The notes under the pieces: model-generated
Told to the model about the DNA's origin: nothing
Databases searched by the model: none
Seen by the model: the letters and a program-made list of their open reading frames with translations, nothing else
Translations under genes and position numbers: made by a program
Part shown: positions 26,152 to 34,351 of the stretch, piece by piece
Layout of the letters: each line of letters opens with the position of its first letter
How positions within the stretch are numbered: position 1 is the first letter of the stretch
Source: JANMZO01 sp963763135
Lineage (GTDB): Bacteria; Actinomycetota; Acidimicrobiia; Acidimicrobiales; JANYDT01
DNA length: 64,000 nucleotides
Reading direction: 5' to 3'
Assembly (NCBI GenBank): GCA_963763135.1
Contig: CAVXNJ010000012.1
Location: 372,001-436,000 of the forward strand

Positions 26152-27576
26152 CTAGACGAGGCCGAGCAGGGCACGGAAGTGCAGGCCGCGATCTCGGTAG
26201 TTCAGGAACCGACCGAAGCTCGGCGCTGCAGGAGACAGAAGAAGCACCCCGCCTTCGGGCACGACGTCGCTCGCCCGGACCACCGCGGCATCGAAGTCAT
26301 CGAAGGCTTCCACGATGACGTTGGTGTTGGCGGCGGTGGCGACGGCGGACTTTATAAGCGGCACAATACGCTCTCCGCTCAGAGGAACGCCAAGTACCCA
26401 CGTCGGTGTCGTTCGGGCGGCGAGCGCTTCGGCCAGTGGCTGGTAGTCGAGACCGCGGTCGTGTCCACCGACGATGATTCCTACGGGGCGATCATTGAAC
26501 GCGGCCAGCGCCGCGACTGCAGCCTGGGGTGCGGTGGAGAGGCTGTCATCGATGACGAGGCGGTTGCGGTGATACCCGACGGGTTGGAGGCGGTGTTCGA
26601 GAGGTGCGAACGTCTCCACCGCGGTCTGGAGCGAGGACCGGTTCGCCACGAGATCAATTCCGTATGCGTGCAGAGCACTGAGTGCACCGCAGATGTTGAG
26701 GGCGTTGTGACGGCCGACGAGCGTCGCGTGTGCGAGGTCGAGCAGCTCCGTGCCGTCGACACCGACGATAGAGGAGCCCCGAAGATGGATACCTTCGTCG
26801 GTCCCGTAGGCAATGACGCGCGGCGAGCCGTTCAGGTGGGACCGGCACTGCTCGACGACGTTCACGTTGTCGAAGTTCGCGACCAGCGCAACACCCGGCC
26901 GATGGGCAAACAGGTTGCATTTGTCGGCGTAGTAACGCTCCACCGATCCGTGCCAGTCGAGGTGCTCGGGGAACAGGGCAGTAAGTACACCTACGGTTGG
27001 CGAATGCCGAACCTCCGCCGACTGAAAGCTCGAAAGCTCCAGGGCGTACGTCATGGCCGGCCCGCTCTCGGCCGTGGCGCCATCCTTTGGCGCTGACGAG
27101 CCGGCGGAAAGATCCTCTTCGAGCACGTCGAGCAACGCGCGGCCCACGTTTCCGGCGAGCGTGGTCGGTCGTCCGCAGGCCACGAGGAAATGGGCAAGGA
27201 GCGACGACGTGGTGCTCTTGCCTTTGCTCCCGGTTACGGCAATCGTGTTGACTCCGCCGCTCTCGGCGAACCACAGCGCCGTACCTCCGGTGATGATCGC
27301 CCCGGTGTTCGCTTCGGCCAACGGCCCGTTGTACGGGCTCACCCCCGGCGATTTCACGATCACGTCGGCGGCCGCCACCACCCGGGCGGCGTCGGCCCCG
27401 CAAAGCACTTCAATACCTGCGTCGTGGACGATCGCCGACTCGGTGTCGACGACCACATGCATCGTTGACGGTTCGCAGTGCCGCTGCAGGAGCTTCACCG
27501 CGGCGCGGCCTTCCACACCGAATCCCCACACGACCACCCGACGACCGCTGAGGTCGCGAACGCGAAGACCACCCAT
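26152..27576 (-). CDS. murD2: MurD2-type UDP-MurNAc-L-alanine--L-glutamate ligase
   Basis: This 474-residue Mur ligase has an N-terminal Rossmann-like UDP-binding domain (VVVWGFGVEGRAAV). The P-loop is VTGSKGKSTTSSLL, and later landmarks are ELSSFQSAEV, LFPEHLDWHGS, KCNLF, EHRLQ and DDSLSTAP. Classic MurD has GTNGKTT in the P-loop; the GxKGKST form matches MurD2, which attaches L-Glu rather than D-Glu. The assignment is supported by the gene directly upstream encoding MurL, the epimerase that converts the terminal L-Glu to D-Glu. The ATG overlaps the murL stop by one base (TGATG), indicating translational coupling. Ordinary MurD activity cannot be excluded from sequence alone. Confidence 0.85.
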   Translation of the reverse strand: MGGLRVRDLSGRRVVVWGFGVEGRAAVKLLQRHCEPSTMHVVVDTESAIVHDAGIEVLCGADAARVVAAADVIVKSPGVSPYNGPLAEANTGAIITGGTALWFAESGGVNTIAVTGSKGKSTTSSLLAHFLVACGRPTTLAGNVGRALLDVLEEDLSAGSSAPKDGATAESGPAMTYALELSSFQSAEVRHSPTVGVLTALFPEHLDWHGSVERYYADKCNLFAHRPGVALVANFDNVNVVEQCRSHLNGSPRVIAYGTDEGIHLRGSSIVGVDGTELLDLAHATLVGRHNALNICGALSALHAYGIDLVANRSSLQTAVETFAPLEHRLQPVGYHRNRLVIDDSLSTAPQAAVAALAAFNDRPVGIIVGGHDRGLDYQPLAEALAARTTPTWVLGVPLSGERIVPLIKSAVATAANTNVIVEAFDDFDAAVVRASDVVPEGGVLLLSPAAPSFGRFLNYRDRGLHFRALLGLV

Positions 27577-29099
27577 CAGCCGCCCACGATCTGGTCTTCG
27601 TGGCCTGAGGAGACGTGGCCCGAGGAGACGAGGCTCGCAAATTCGACAGGCGCAAGCGTCTCATCCAGGGCGAACACCACGGCGACCGCATCGGCCGTTG
27701 GCCATCCACCGACCTGCTTGACCCGTTCGACCAGGCGTGCGAGAACCGGGTGCTCGGACCATTCGGCCTTGCCCACGATCATCTGCAGGGCGACGCGACA
27801 TTCGCCGTATTCGCCGACGCACTCGAACGGTTTCCATTCGGTGAGTCCGAGCAGCGCGTCGAAACCTTCCTCGGGTGAGGTCGCGAACAGTTCCGCTCCC
27901 CAAATCGCTTCGAGGCGGCTGCGGTCGAGCACCGTCGCCAGTGCCAGGTACACGAACTGGCATTTCGGACAGTGACCGCACCACCGGCTGGTGCGCCGGG
28001 CCGGATCGAGGCGAAACGCGGCGTTGCACGACGAAAACGAATCGAAGTAGCGGTCACACGTTGCGGCGAATCGACGAGCGATGGCCAGCTCCGACATGGG
28101 ACGCAGCAACGAGAAGTACGAAAGCTCGGGCGTGATCGATTGCACGAGACGCGCGATCGACAGTTCGGCTTCGTTGCTCTTCGACCACTGATGGTTGATC
28201 TCCACGCCCTGGTATTCGACGTTGCCTTCCGAAGCAGACCGTTCGTTCGACATCACGACCGCGCCGTGTCCCCGCAGCACCGCCGTACACAGGACCGCGA
28301 GACTCACGATCGCCGTGGCCGGTACGTGCCCGTTGAGGGCGCCCGCCGTATTAAGCGCACCTATCTTTGGATCAAGTTTCCGCACGACCGCGATGTCTGG
28401 AAGCTCTGCATCGCGGATCACATCGGCGATGACCGGATAGCGGTTGACGGTGATCAACGTGGGCGAAAACGACGCATCGGTGGCAGCCGCGGAACGCAGA
28501 ATCTCGATTGAGACGCACGAGTCCTTTCCGCCGCCTACCGGAACCAGCGGGCCCCGGTCGAGCCCGAGGCCGGTCAGAGGATCGGGAGCCGTCGAGGAAC
28601 GGAACGAGTACACCGGTTGCAGCTCGGCATCGAGTCCGTTGACGAAGCTGAACTCGCCGAGTCCTTTCGCCAGAAGCCGACGGTGAAACGCGATCTCCTC
28701 AACCGTGAAACCATCGGTGCTGTACGAGTCGGCAATCTCAACCTCACCCGGGGCCGCCATCTTGTAGTAGCTGAGTCCGGCCGCAAGCCCAAGATGTCGG
28801 ACCATCCGCTCGAACGCGATGCGCCGAGTCGAACCGGGCAGGGCCACGGGTCCGACGACCGGAAACATGAACGTCTCCCGACACGTGACCGGTTCGCTCA
28901 CAGCGCCCGCGTGCGGGACCAGCTCGTAGGTGAACGCCACGGTGACGTGGCCCGGGTTCAGCTGTCCCGAATAGTCGAACTCGATGCCGGCGTACCGAAA
29001 CCGCCCAATGTCGACCGGCTCGAACCGGAGGACCGCGTCGGGATCCGCGAGGGCTGGATCAGTTGCTCGATTGGATGTTGACGGTGCGTTGGTTCCCAC
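27576..29099 (-). CDS. murL: UDP-MurNAc-L-Ala-L-Glu epimerase MurL
   Basis: This protein of about 507 residues carries the MurL hallmarks. These are PVGGGKDSCVSIEIL (a PP-loop-like nucleotide site, about residue 210), MSNERSASEGNVEYQG followed by EINHQWSKSNEAE, and a Cys cluster C-G-H-C-P-K-C-Q-F. Characterised MurL from Xanthomonas oryzae and Micromonospora acts with MurD2 to make UDP-MurNAc-L-Ala-D-Glu, replacing free D-Glu made by MurI. The frame is open to 29165, but that would overlap the upstream gene. A GTG at 29099 leaves a 13-bp gap and is preferred. It is cotranscribed with murD2. Confidence 0.88.
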   Translation of the reverse strand: MGTNAPSTSNRATDPALADPDAVLRFEPVDIGRFRYAGIEFDYSGQLNPGHVTVAFTYELVPHAGAVSEPVTCRETFMFPVVGPVALPGSTRRIAFERMVRHLGLAAGLSYYKMAAPGEVEIADSYSTDGFTVEEIAFHRRLLAKGLGEFSFVNGLDAELQPVYSFRSSTAPDPLTGLGLDRGPLVPVGGGKDSCVSIEILRSAAATDASFSPTLITVNRYPVIADVIRDAELPDIAVVRKLDPKIGALNTAGALNGHVPATAIVSLAVLCTAVLRGHGAVVMSNERSASEGNVEYQGVEINHQWSKSNEAELSIARLVQSITPELSYFSLLRPMSELAIARRFAATCDRYFDSFSSCNAAFRLDPARRTSRWCGHCPKCQFVYLALATVLDRSRLEAIWGAELFATSPEEGFDALLGLTEWKPFECVGEYGECRVALQMIVGKAEWSEHPVLARLVERVKQVGGWPTADAVAVVFALDETLAPVEFASLVSSGHVSSGHEDQIVGG

Positions 29100-29112
29100 A
29101 GCAACGTCGAGG

Positions 29113-31836
29113 CTACCTGCCGCCCAGCAGGCTGGTGGTCGGCTCGACCACGAAACGGCCCTCAACGACGGACAGATCGATCACCCGCGGGCCCTGGTGA
29201 TCCACGCCATTTGCCGGATCGTTGGTGGCATCGTCGCGGCGCCGCTCCCACATCCACACGCCCAGCTTTTCACCGGTCAACGGTCGGCTGAGGAAGTAAC
29301 CCTGGATCGTGTCGACGCCGATCTCGCGCAGAACATCCCACGTGGCCTGGTCCTCGACTCCTTCGGCCACGACCTTCAATTTCAGCTCCCGCGCCAGTTC
29401 GACAACCGCCCGGACAATTGCTGCGCTGGAATCGTCGGTCGACACGTTGGTGATGAAGGACTTGTCGATCTTCACCTCGTCGGCCGTGAGGCGCGACAGG
29501 TACGACAGCGACGAATACCCGGTGCCGAAGTCGTCGATCGACACCTTGACGCCAAGGGTGTGCAGGTCGGACAACGCCTGACGGGCGAGTGGAGCGTCCT
29601 GCACGTATTCACCCTCGGTGATCTCGAGAGTGAGATGTTCCGGGGCCAGCGTCGCTGCATCGAGAAACCGGGAGATCGATTCGGCCAGGTCAGACTCCCG
29701 TAGCGAACGAGCCGACAGGTTCACCGCCACATGGACCGACAACCCGGTCTCCTGCCACTGGTGGCACTGCCGCAGCGCGTGGCGCAGCACGAGATTGGTA
29801 AGTGGGCCTATCAATCCCGAGTACTCGGCCAAGCCGACGAACTCGTCAGGGGGAATGAACCCCAGGGTGGGGTGTTCCCAGCGAACCAGGGCCTCAACGC
29901 CCACGACGGTTCCGCTTTGCACGTCGGCCTTGGGCTGATAGTGAACGGTCAACACGTCGTCGTCGATTGCGACTCGAAGGTCACGAACCAGCGATGCATG
30001 GCGGGCCGAACGCTCTTCCTCAAACGGATCAAAGAATTCGATCGCGCCCTCGGGCGACTGCTTGGCCACGTACATGGCCACATCGGCCCGCCGCATCAGG
30101 GTGCTCTGGTCGCGGCCGTGATCGGGGATGAGTACGACACCGATCGCACAGTCGACCTGCAACGACAGGTCGGCGACGCGGTGCTCGGTGCGAACCGCCT
30201 GCTGCACCCGTAGTGCCATCGCGAACGCTTCCTCGCGTGACGTTACGTTGTCGACCAGAACGGCGATCTCGTCGCCACCGAGGCGAGAGACCACTGCAGT
30301 GCGCGGCACAGACATGCGGACCTGATCGGCGACACCGATGATCAGCGCATCGCCGGTTTCGTGACCCAACGCACTGTTGACCTCTTTGAAGCGGTTCAGA
30401 TCGAGCGTGATCAGTGCCGCTGAAGTCGGGGCATCGGGTTCGAGCGAATCGCAGAGCGCACCCAGGCGCTGGGCCAGAGCGCCACGGTTGGGCATACCCG
30501 TAAGCGCGTCGATCGTCGCGAGGCGGGCATGCTCGTCGGAGGCGGCATGGAGATGCTCGGCCAACCGGAATCCATGAAGGACGGTGGAAAGGTGATCGGC
30601 CATCGTTGCGAACAGCGCGACGTCTTGTGCACTGAAGCCCGGGGACCCGGCAGCCCGGTCACGGACACAGAACACCCCGATGCGTTCGCCGTTCTGGGCC
30701 AGAGGCACCGCCATCAGCGACGACACGTTGAACGGACGGAGGTACTCGAGCAGCGCCGGATCCTTCGTTGCGGGTCCGACCGCGACAACACCGTCTCTGG
30801 CAAAGACGCGCTCCCACAGCAGGTCACCGGGCGCCGGGAGGGTCGGCCCACCGTCGGACGATCCGCACGACTCTCGAACGGCCAACTGCCCTCGAGCGAC
30901 GGTGATCTCGGCCCCTTCGGCTCGAAGGATCGCACACGCACGGGAAATCGCCAGCTGAATCATCTGTTGTTGATCGAGCGGAGCGCGCGCCGGGGCCGTG
31001 AACTCCTGGAGAAGTCGTAAGCGTCCAAACTGTTCGCGCACGAGCACAAATCCCCGGTACACGAGGACCGGGAGGGCGACCACGGCCAACACAAGCATTT
31101 CGGCGAGCCTGCTCTGCGTCGCCACGATGACCGCTACCAGACCGAGGCTGGTCATGCAGATCGAAGCAGCGATCGTCACGAGCACCGTGCCGATTCCGTT
31201 TCGCTGGGTGAACAGACCCCCACCGAGTCGAACGATGGCCAACTCCGAGATCGTGCGCACGACACGGGCGGCCAGTACGACCGAGAACGCGATCATCCAG
31301 GTTTGGGTTCTGCGTACGTTGGAATCCGATGCGAGAGCGTGGAACAACTCAACCGACAACACGACTTCGAACATCGAAAGCGTGAAGTTCATGAGGAACC
31401 GGAAGATGGGAACGCGACGCTGCAGGAACCAGCTCAGGGCGGTCCCCATGAGGCACGCACCGACCACCCCGGTCGGTGCGAGCGAGAACATACCGAGGAT
31501 CAAAGGAACCTCGATGGCGGTCAGCAGAACCTGGGTGGCCCCGACCTGTTCGACAATGCCGAAGCGTGCGGCCAGGGCAAAACCGACAACGATCAATGCG
31601 AGTGGAATGTCAACCGCTGTGGCGAGTGCCGGTTCGTTGAGCAGCCGAAACCCGACGATCAAGGCGGTAAACACCGCGACAAGGAAAAGCGCTCCCGCCG
31701 ATCGCCCCGTCGTTTGTCCACGGAGGGCGATCGGGACGATCGAAACTCGTCGCGACTTGCCTTGGCTATTCACTGCATTCAACCTCAGGCCGTTCATTGT
31801 TGTTGATACAGGAACGGTTTTCGTGGCTTTCCGCAT
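29113..31836 (-). CDS. Membrane-bound GAF-GGDEF-EAL cyclic-di-GMP protein
   Basis: The 907 residues comprise about seven hydrophobic segments (about 45-270), a GAF-like domain (about 290-425), a GGDEF domain and an EAL domain (about 625-870). The cyclase active-site loop reads SRLGGDEIAVLV, so GGDEF has become GGDEI; the two catalytic acids remain. The EAL domain keeps EALVRW, EITEGEY, SIDDFGTGYSSLSYL, KIDKSFI, VAEGVED and IQGYFLSRP, so phosphodiesterase activity is likely. The N-terminal module is probably a sensor. Two in-frame starts are possible, ATG 31836 and an ATG about 40 bp downstream. It precedes murL by 13 bp on the same strand, so it may be read into the mur genes. Confidence 0.88.
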   Translation of the reverse strand: MRKATKTVPVSTTMNGLRLNAVNSQGKSRRVSIVPIALRGQTTGRSAGALFLVAVFTALIVGFRLLNEPALATAVDIPLALIVVGFALAARFGIVEQVGATQVLLTAIEVPLILGMFSLAPTGVVGACLMGTALSWFLQRRVPIFRFLMNFTLSMFEVVLSVELFHALASDSNVRRTQTWMIAFSVVLAARVVRTISELAIVRLGGGLFTQRNGIGTVLVTIAASICMTSLGLVAVIVATQSRLAEMLVLAVVALPVLVYRGFVLVREQFGRLRLLQEFTAPARAPLDQQQMIQLAISRACAILRAEGAEITVARGQLAVRESCGSSDGGPTLPAPGDLLWERVFARDGVVAVGPATKDPALLEYLRPFNVSSLMAVPLAQNGERIGVFCVRDRAAGSPGFSAQDVALFATMADHLSTVLHGFRLAEHLHAASDEHARLATIDALTGMPNRGALAQRLGALCDSLEPDAPTSAALITLDLNRFKEVNSALGHETGDALIIGVADQVRMSVPRTAVVSRLGGDEIAVLVDNVTSREEAFAMALRVQQAVRTEHRVADLSLQVDCAIGVVLIPDHGRDQSTLMRRADVAMYVAKQSPEGAIEFFDPFEEERSARHASLVRDLRVAIDDDVLTVHYQPKADVQSGTVVGVEALVRWEHPTLGFIPPDEFVGLAEYSGLIGPLTNLVLRHALRQCHQWQETGLSVHVAVNLSARSLRESDLAESISRFLDAATLAPEHLTLEITEGEYVQDAPLARQALSDLHTLGVKVSIDDFGTGYSSLSYLSRLTADEVKIDKSFITNVSTDDSSAAIVRAVVELARELKLKVVAEGVEDQATWDVLREIGVDTIQGYFLSRPLTGEKLGVWMWERRRDDATNDPANGVDHQGPRVIDLSVVEGRFVVEPTTSLLGGR

Positions 31837-31898
31837 GAGATACGTGCATGTTTTGTCCGCATCCGCTGCGGCGAGCTAACGACTGCGACGGCGTTACA

Positions 31899-33227
31899 TC
31901 AGCCCGGAGTGGCTAGAAAACACTTACCGTAGCCTGAAATCGCCAGCGGCGTCGCCGCGGCACTCGCGATGGCCTGGCCTTTTGTCAGCTGCACGGTTTC
32001 CCCGCCGGTTGAGAGCGTGACCGACCCCTCCGAGCACAGCACCACTCGGAGTCCGGAGCACGCGGGTAAATCCCCTGCGGTCTGCGGGGTGACGGATACC
32101 CGGCTAAGCGCGAAGTCGGGGACCGGTACGGGCCACGACTCAAGTAGCGCTCCACCTGGAAGCGTTGCCGTCGTTGCCCGGATGACCGGATCCGACAACG
32201 GCTCGGTATCGACCAATCGGGTGAGCACCTCAACGTCGACGTGCTTCGACGTCATGCCACCGCGAATCACGTTGTCGGAGTTCGCCATGATCTCCACCCC
32301 GAGCCCACTGAGATATGCGTGCATATTTCCCGCATCGAGGAACAGCGCTTCACCAGGACTCAACCGCAGACAGTTCAGCAGCGCGGCCACCGCTACACCA
32401 CCGTCGGCCGGGTACTGGCGACCGAGCCGGGCCAGCCAGGTCGCGGCAAGCTGGAATTCTGGAGGACAGGTGGCGAGGAGCAAACCATCAGCGCGCTGAA
32501 CAAGCTCGGTAATCGACGCGGTCCGGGCCAGAAATGTCGCTCCGACGAGGTCATCGTTCGTCGAGAGTGCTCGACCGATCAGCGAGCGGACGGTCGCTCC
32601 GGCGCGGAGTTCGGCAATGAAGTGTTCGGCAATCCATCCGCCGAGGAGGGTCAGGAATGCGATCGATTCATCGACGGGACGAAAGCCGCACAACGCGTCG
32701 ATGTCGCTAAGCGCGCAAATCAACTCCGGTTTGTGGTTCGCGTCGCGGAACACCCGCGTGGGGTCGGTTCGGCTAACGCCCCGGAGCTCTTCGTCGGCGA
32801 AACCGTTCCGGGCCTCCTCGAGCGTCGGGTGCATCTGGAGCGACAGCGGGCGACCGATGGCCAGAACCTTCAACAGAAACGACATCTCGTTTGCGCCGGG
32901 GCCAAACCACAGATGGGGGTCCCGGGAAGTGACGTCAGCGAGCGAGCACGCCCCGACTTCAGAAGCCGCGCCTTGTTCGGAAGCCTCGCCTTGTTCCGGG
33001 ACCCGCTCGCCGAGTACCCGGGTAGGGCCGCCGGGGTGCGTGCCAAACCATGCTTCCGCCATCGGCTCCCCGGTGGGGTCGACCGCGAGAAACGCAGGCA
33101 ACGCGTCATAGGAGCCCCAGTCGTACGGTTGCACGAACGGCTCGAGTCGAAGAATGCCGTGCTCGAGAAGCATGTCGTGTTCGGCCGGAGTCAATGAACT
33201 CTCTGGACCTGTGTTCTCGGGAGTCAC
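31899..33227 (-). CDS. manA: Mannose-6-phosphate isomerase, class I
   Basis: This enzyme interconverts fructose-6-P and mannose-6-P for GDP-mannose and glycan synthesis. Zinc ligands sit in SLQMHPTLEEA, ANHKPELICAL and DAGNMHAYLSG, and the start pattern EPFVQPYDWGSYDALP is typical. The frame is open to 33629, but that region overlaps the next gene. GTG 33227, with a weak GAAAGAA in front, is preferred, with ATG 33173 as the alternative. An in-frame insertion EQGEASEQGAASEVG near residue 90 comes from a DNA repeat and is not part of the usual fold. Neighbouring glmS and the polysaccharide locus would use the products. Confidence 0.88.
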   Translation of the reverse strand: MTPENTGPESSLTPAEHDMLLEHGILRLEPFVQPYDWGSYDALPAFLAVDPTGEPMAEAWFGTHPGGPTRVLGERVPEQGEASEQGAASEVGACSLADVTSRDPHLWFGPGANEMSFLLKVLAIGRPLSLQMHPTLEEARNGFADEELRGVSRTDPTRVFRDANHKPELICALSDIDALCGFRPVDESIAFLTLLGGWIAEHFIAELRAGATVRSLIGRALSTNDDLVGATFLARTASITELVQRADGLLLATCPPEFQLAATWLARLGRQYPADGGVAVAALLNCLRLSPGEALFLDAGNMHAYLSGLGVEIMANSDNVIRGGMTSKHVDVEVLTRLVDTEPLSDPVIRATTATLPGGALLESWPVPVPDFALSRVSVTPQTAGDLPACSGLRVVLCSEGSVTLSTGGETVQLTKGQAIASAAATPLAISGYGKCFLATPG

Positions 33228-33313
33228 AGTGTTCTTTCGACCAAAAATGGCCGACGATTGACGTAGAAGTTGCACAGCGACTCCAATGAAACGGACGAAA
33301 CGAGCGGCACGGG

Positions 33314-34159
33314 CTATTTCGTCGCGATCGTTGGGAGGTTCGCCCCGATCGTGGGAAGGTCCCAAGCCGATTGGACGTTCGGATATACCCGTTTCGGCAG
33401 CAACACATACACCGGACTGGCCGACGGCTTGATCCATCGCACGACTGCGCTGAGGTTGTCGAAGCTCATCGCGGTGCAACCCGCCGTCGGTGACGCCCCG
33501 TCTTTGCGCCAGACATGCAGATAGATCGCGCTCCCCCGGCCCGGTACCGGTGGGTGGCTGTTGTGGCCCACGAACACCTTCAGCCGGTGGGCTTCGTCGC
33601 CCTGTTCCATCTGTTGCTGTTTTTCCCACGCCGTCGAAGGCGCGTGCGTGAGGCGCACATGGGTGTTGTACAGCGGCGATGTCGGATCCTCAACGAACAA
33701 GTCGTTCGGTCCGACTTCGACGAACGGCATCGCAGTGCGCTTCCGCCAGATTGCGTCGTAGGCGTAGACGGTCTCGAGGGGAAATAATCCAGCGGGTGCG
33801 CGTCGGTCGCCTTCCACTTTGTCGGGGGCGGAGCCGAGGGCCGACGCCGCGACATCGCGCACGTCGGTGAGGCCGAGCCCCCACGCCAAACCGGTCGGCC
33901 CGAGGCGGGCGGGAATCGGGGCACCGATCCGGACCCATACCCCGCCGGGTTTGCGCTCGAAACGGGTGAGCGTCGCTCGGGTCGACGACCAGTCGTCGGC
34001 GAGGCCGACGATCAGCTGGGTGGTGCCGGGGCTGAGCGTCGATTGGGTATGGGCCGAACCGGTCGCCGAGGCGGCGACCGACCGAACGGCACCCATTCCT
34101 CCCGTCAGCGCCGCGACCCCGACGGTCCCCGCCAACCCCAAAAACGCTCGTCTGCGCAT
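33314..34159 (-). CDS. Tat-exported L,D-transpeptidase (YkuD-like) family protein
   Basis: This 281-residue protein begins MRRRAFLGLAGTVGVAALTGG, a twin-arginine signal peptide, so it is exported folded. The C-terminal half carries a YkuD-like active-site arrangement: a His in GHNSHPPVPGRGSAIYLHVW and the nucleophile Cys in SPTAGCTAM. Such enzymes form 3-3 peptidoglycan cross-links or attach proteins to the wall. This subgroup, often annotated only as L,D-transpeptidase family, is not well characterised. It lies between manA and an MMPL transporter on the same strand, with a short tandem repeat upstream. Confidence 0.8.
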   Translation of the reverse strand: MRRRAFLGLAGTVGVAALTGGMGAVRSVAASATGSAHTQSTLSPGTTQLIVGLADDWSSTRATLTRFERKPGGVWVRIGAPIPARLGPTGLAWGLGLTDVRDVAASALGSAPDKVEGDRRAPAGLFPLETVYAYDAIWRKRTAMPFVEVGPNDLFVEDPTSPLYNTHVRLTHAPSTAWEKQQQMEQGDEAHRLKVFVGHNSHPPVPGRGSAIYLHVWRKDGASPTAGCTAMSFDNLSAVVRWIKPSASPVYVLLPKRVYPNVQSAWDLPTIGANLPTIATK

Positions 34160-34260
34160 ACACCCATGTTTTCACGGCGATGGCCGCACGGGGCACCAAG
34201 GCACGAAGTGCTCGGTGCATTCCGCCCCGAGCACTTCGTATGGTCACAGATTTTGGCTGG

Positions 34261-34322
34261 TCACAGACCTTTGGTCGACAGACTTGTCGGTTCACAGACC
34301 TTTGCTCGACAGACTTGTCGGT
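34261..34322. repeat. Two tandem 31-bp repeats
   Basis: Two near-identical units beginning TCACAGACCTTTG at 34261 and 34292 differ at one position (GG versus GC). Degenerate half-copies flank them (TCACAGATTTTGG at about 34246 and GGACCTTTGCC after 34322). Each unit contains the short inverted repeat GACA-gact-TGTC. They fill the gap between the MMPL stop and the L,D-transpeptidase start. Confidence 0.85.
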
Positions 34323-34351
34323 GAGCGGACCTTTGCCGCTAGTCGCCCGGA

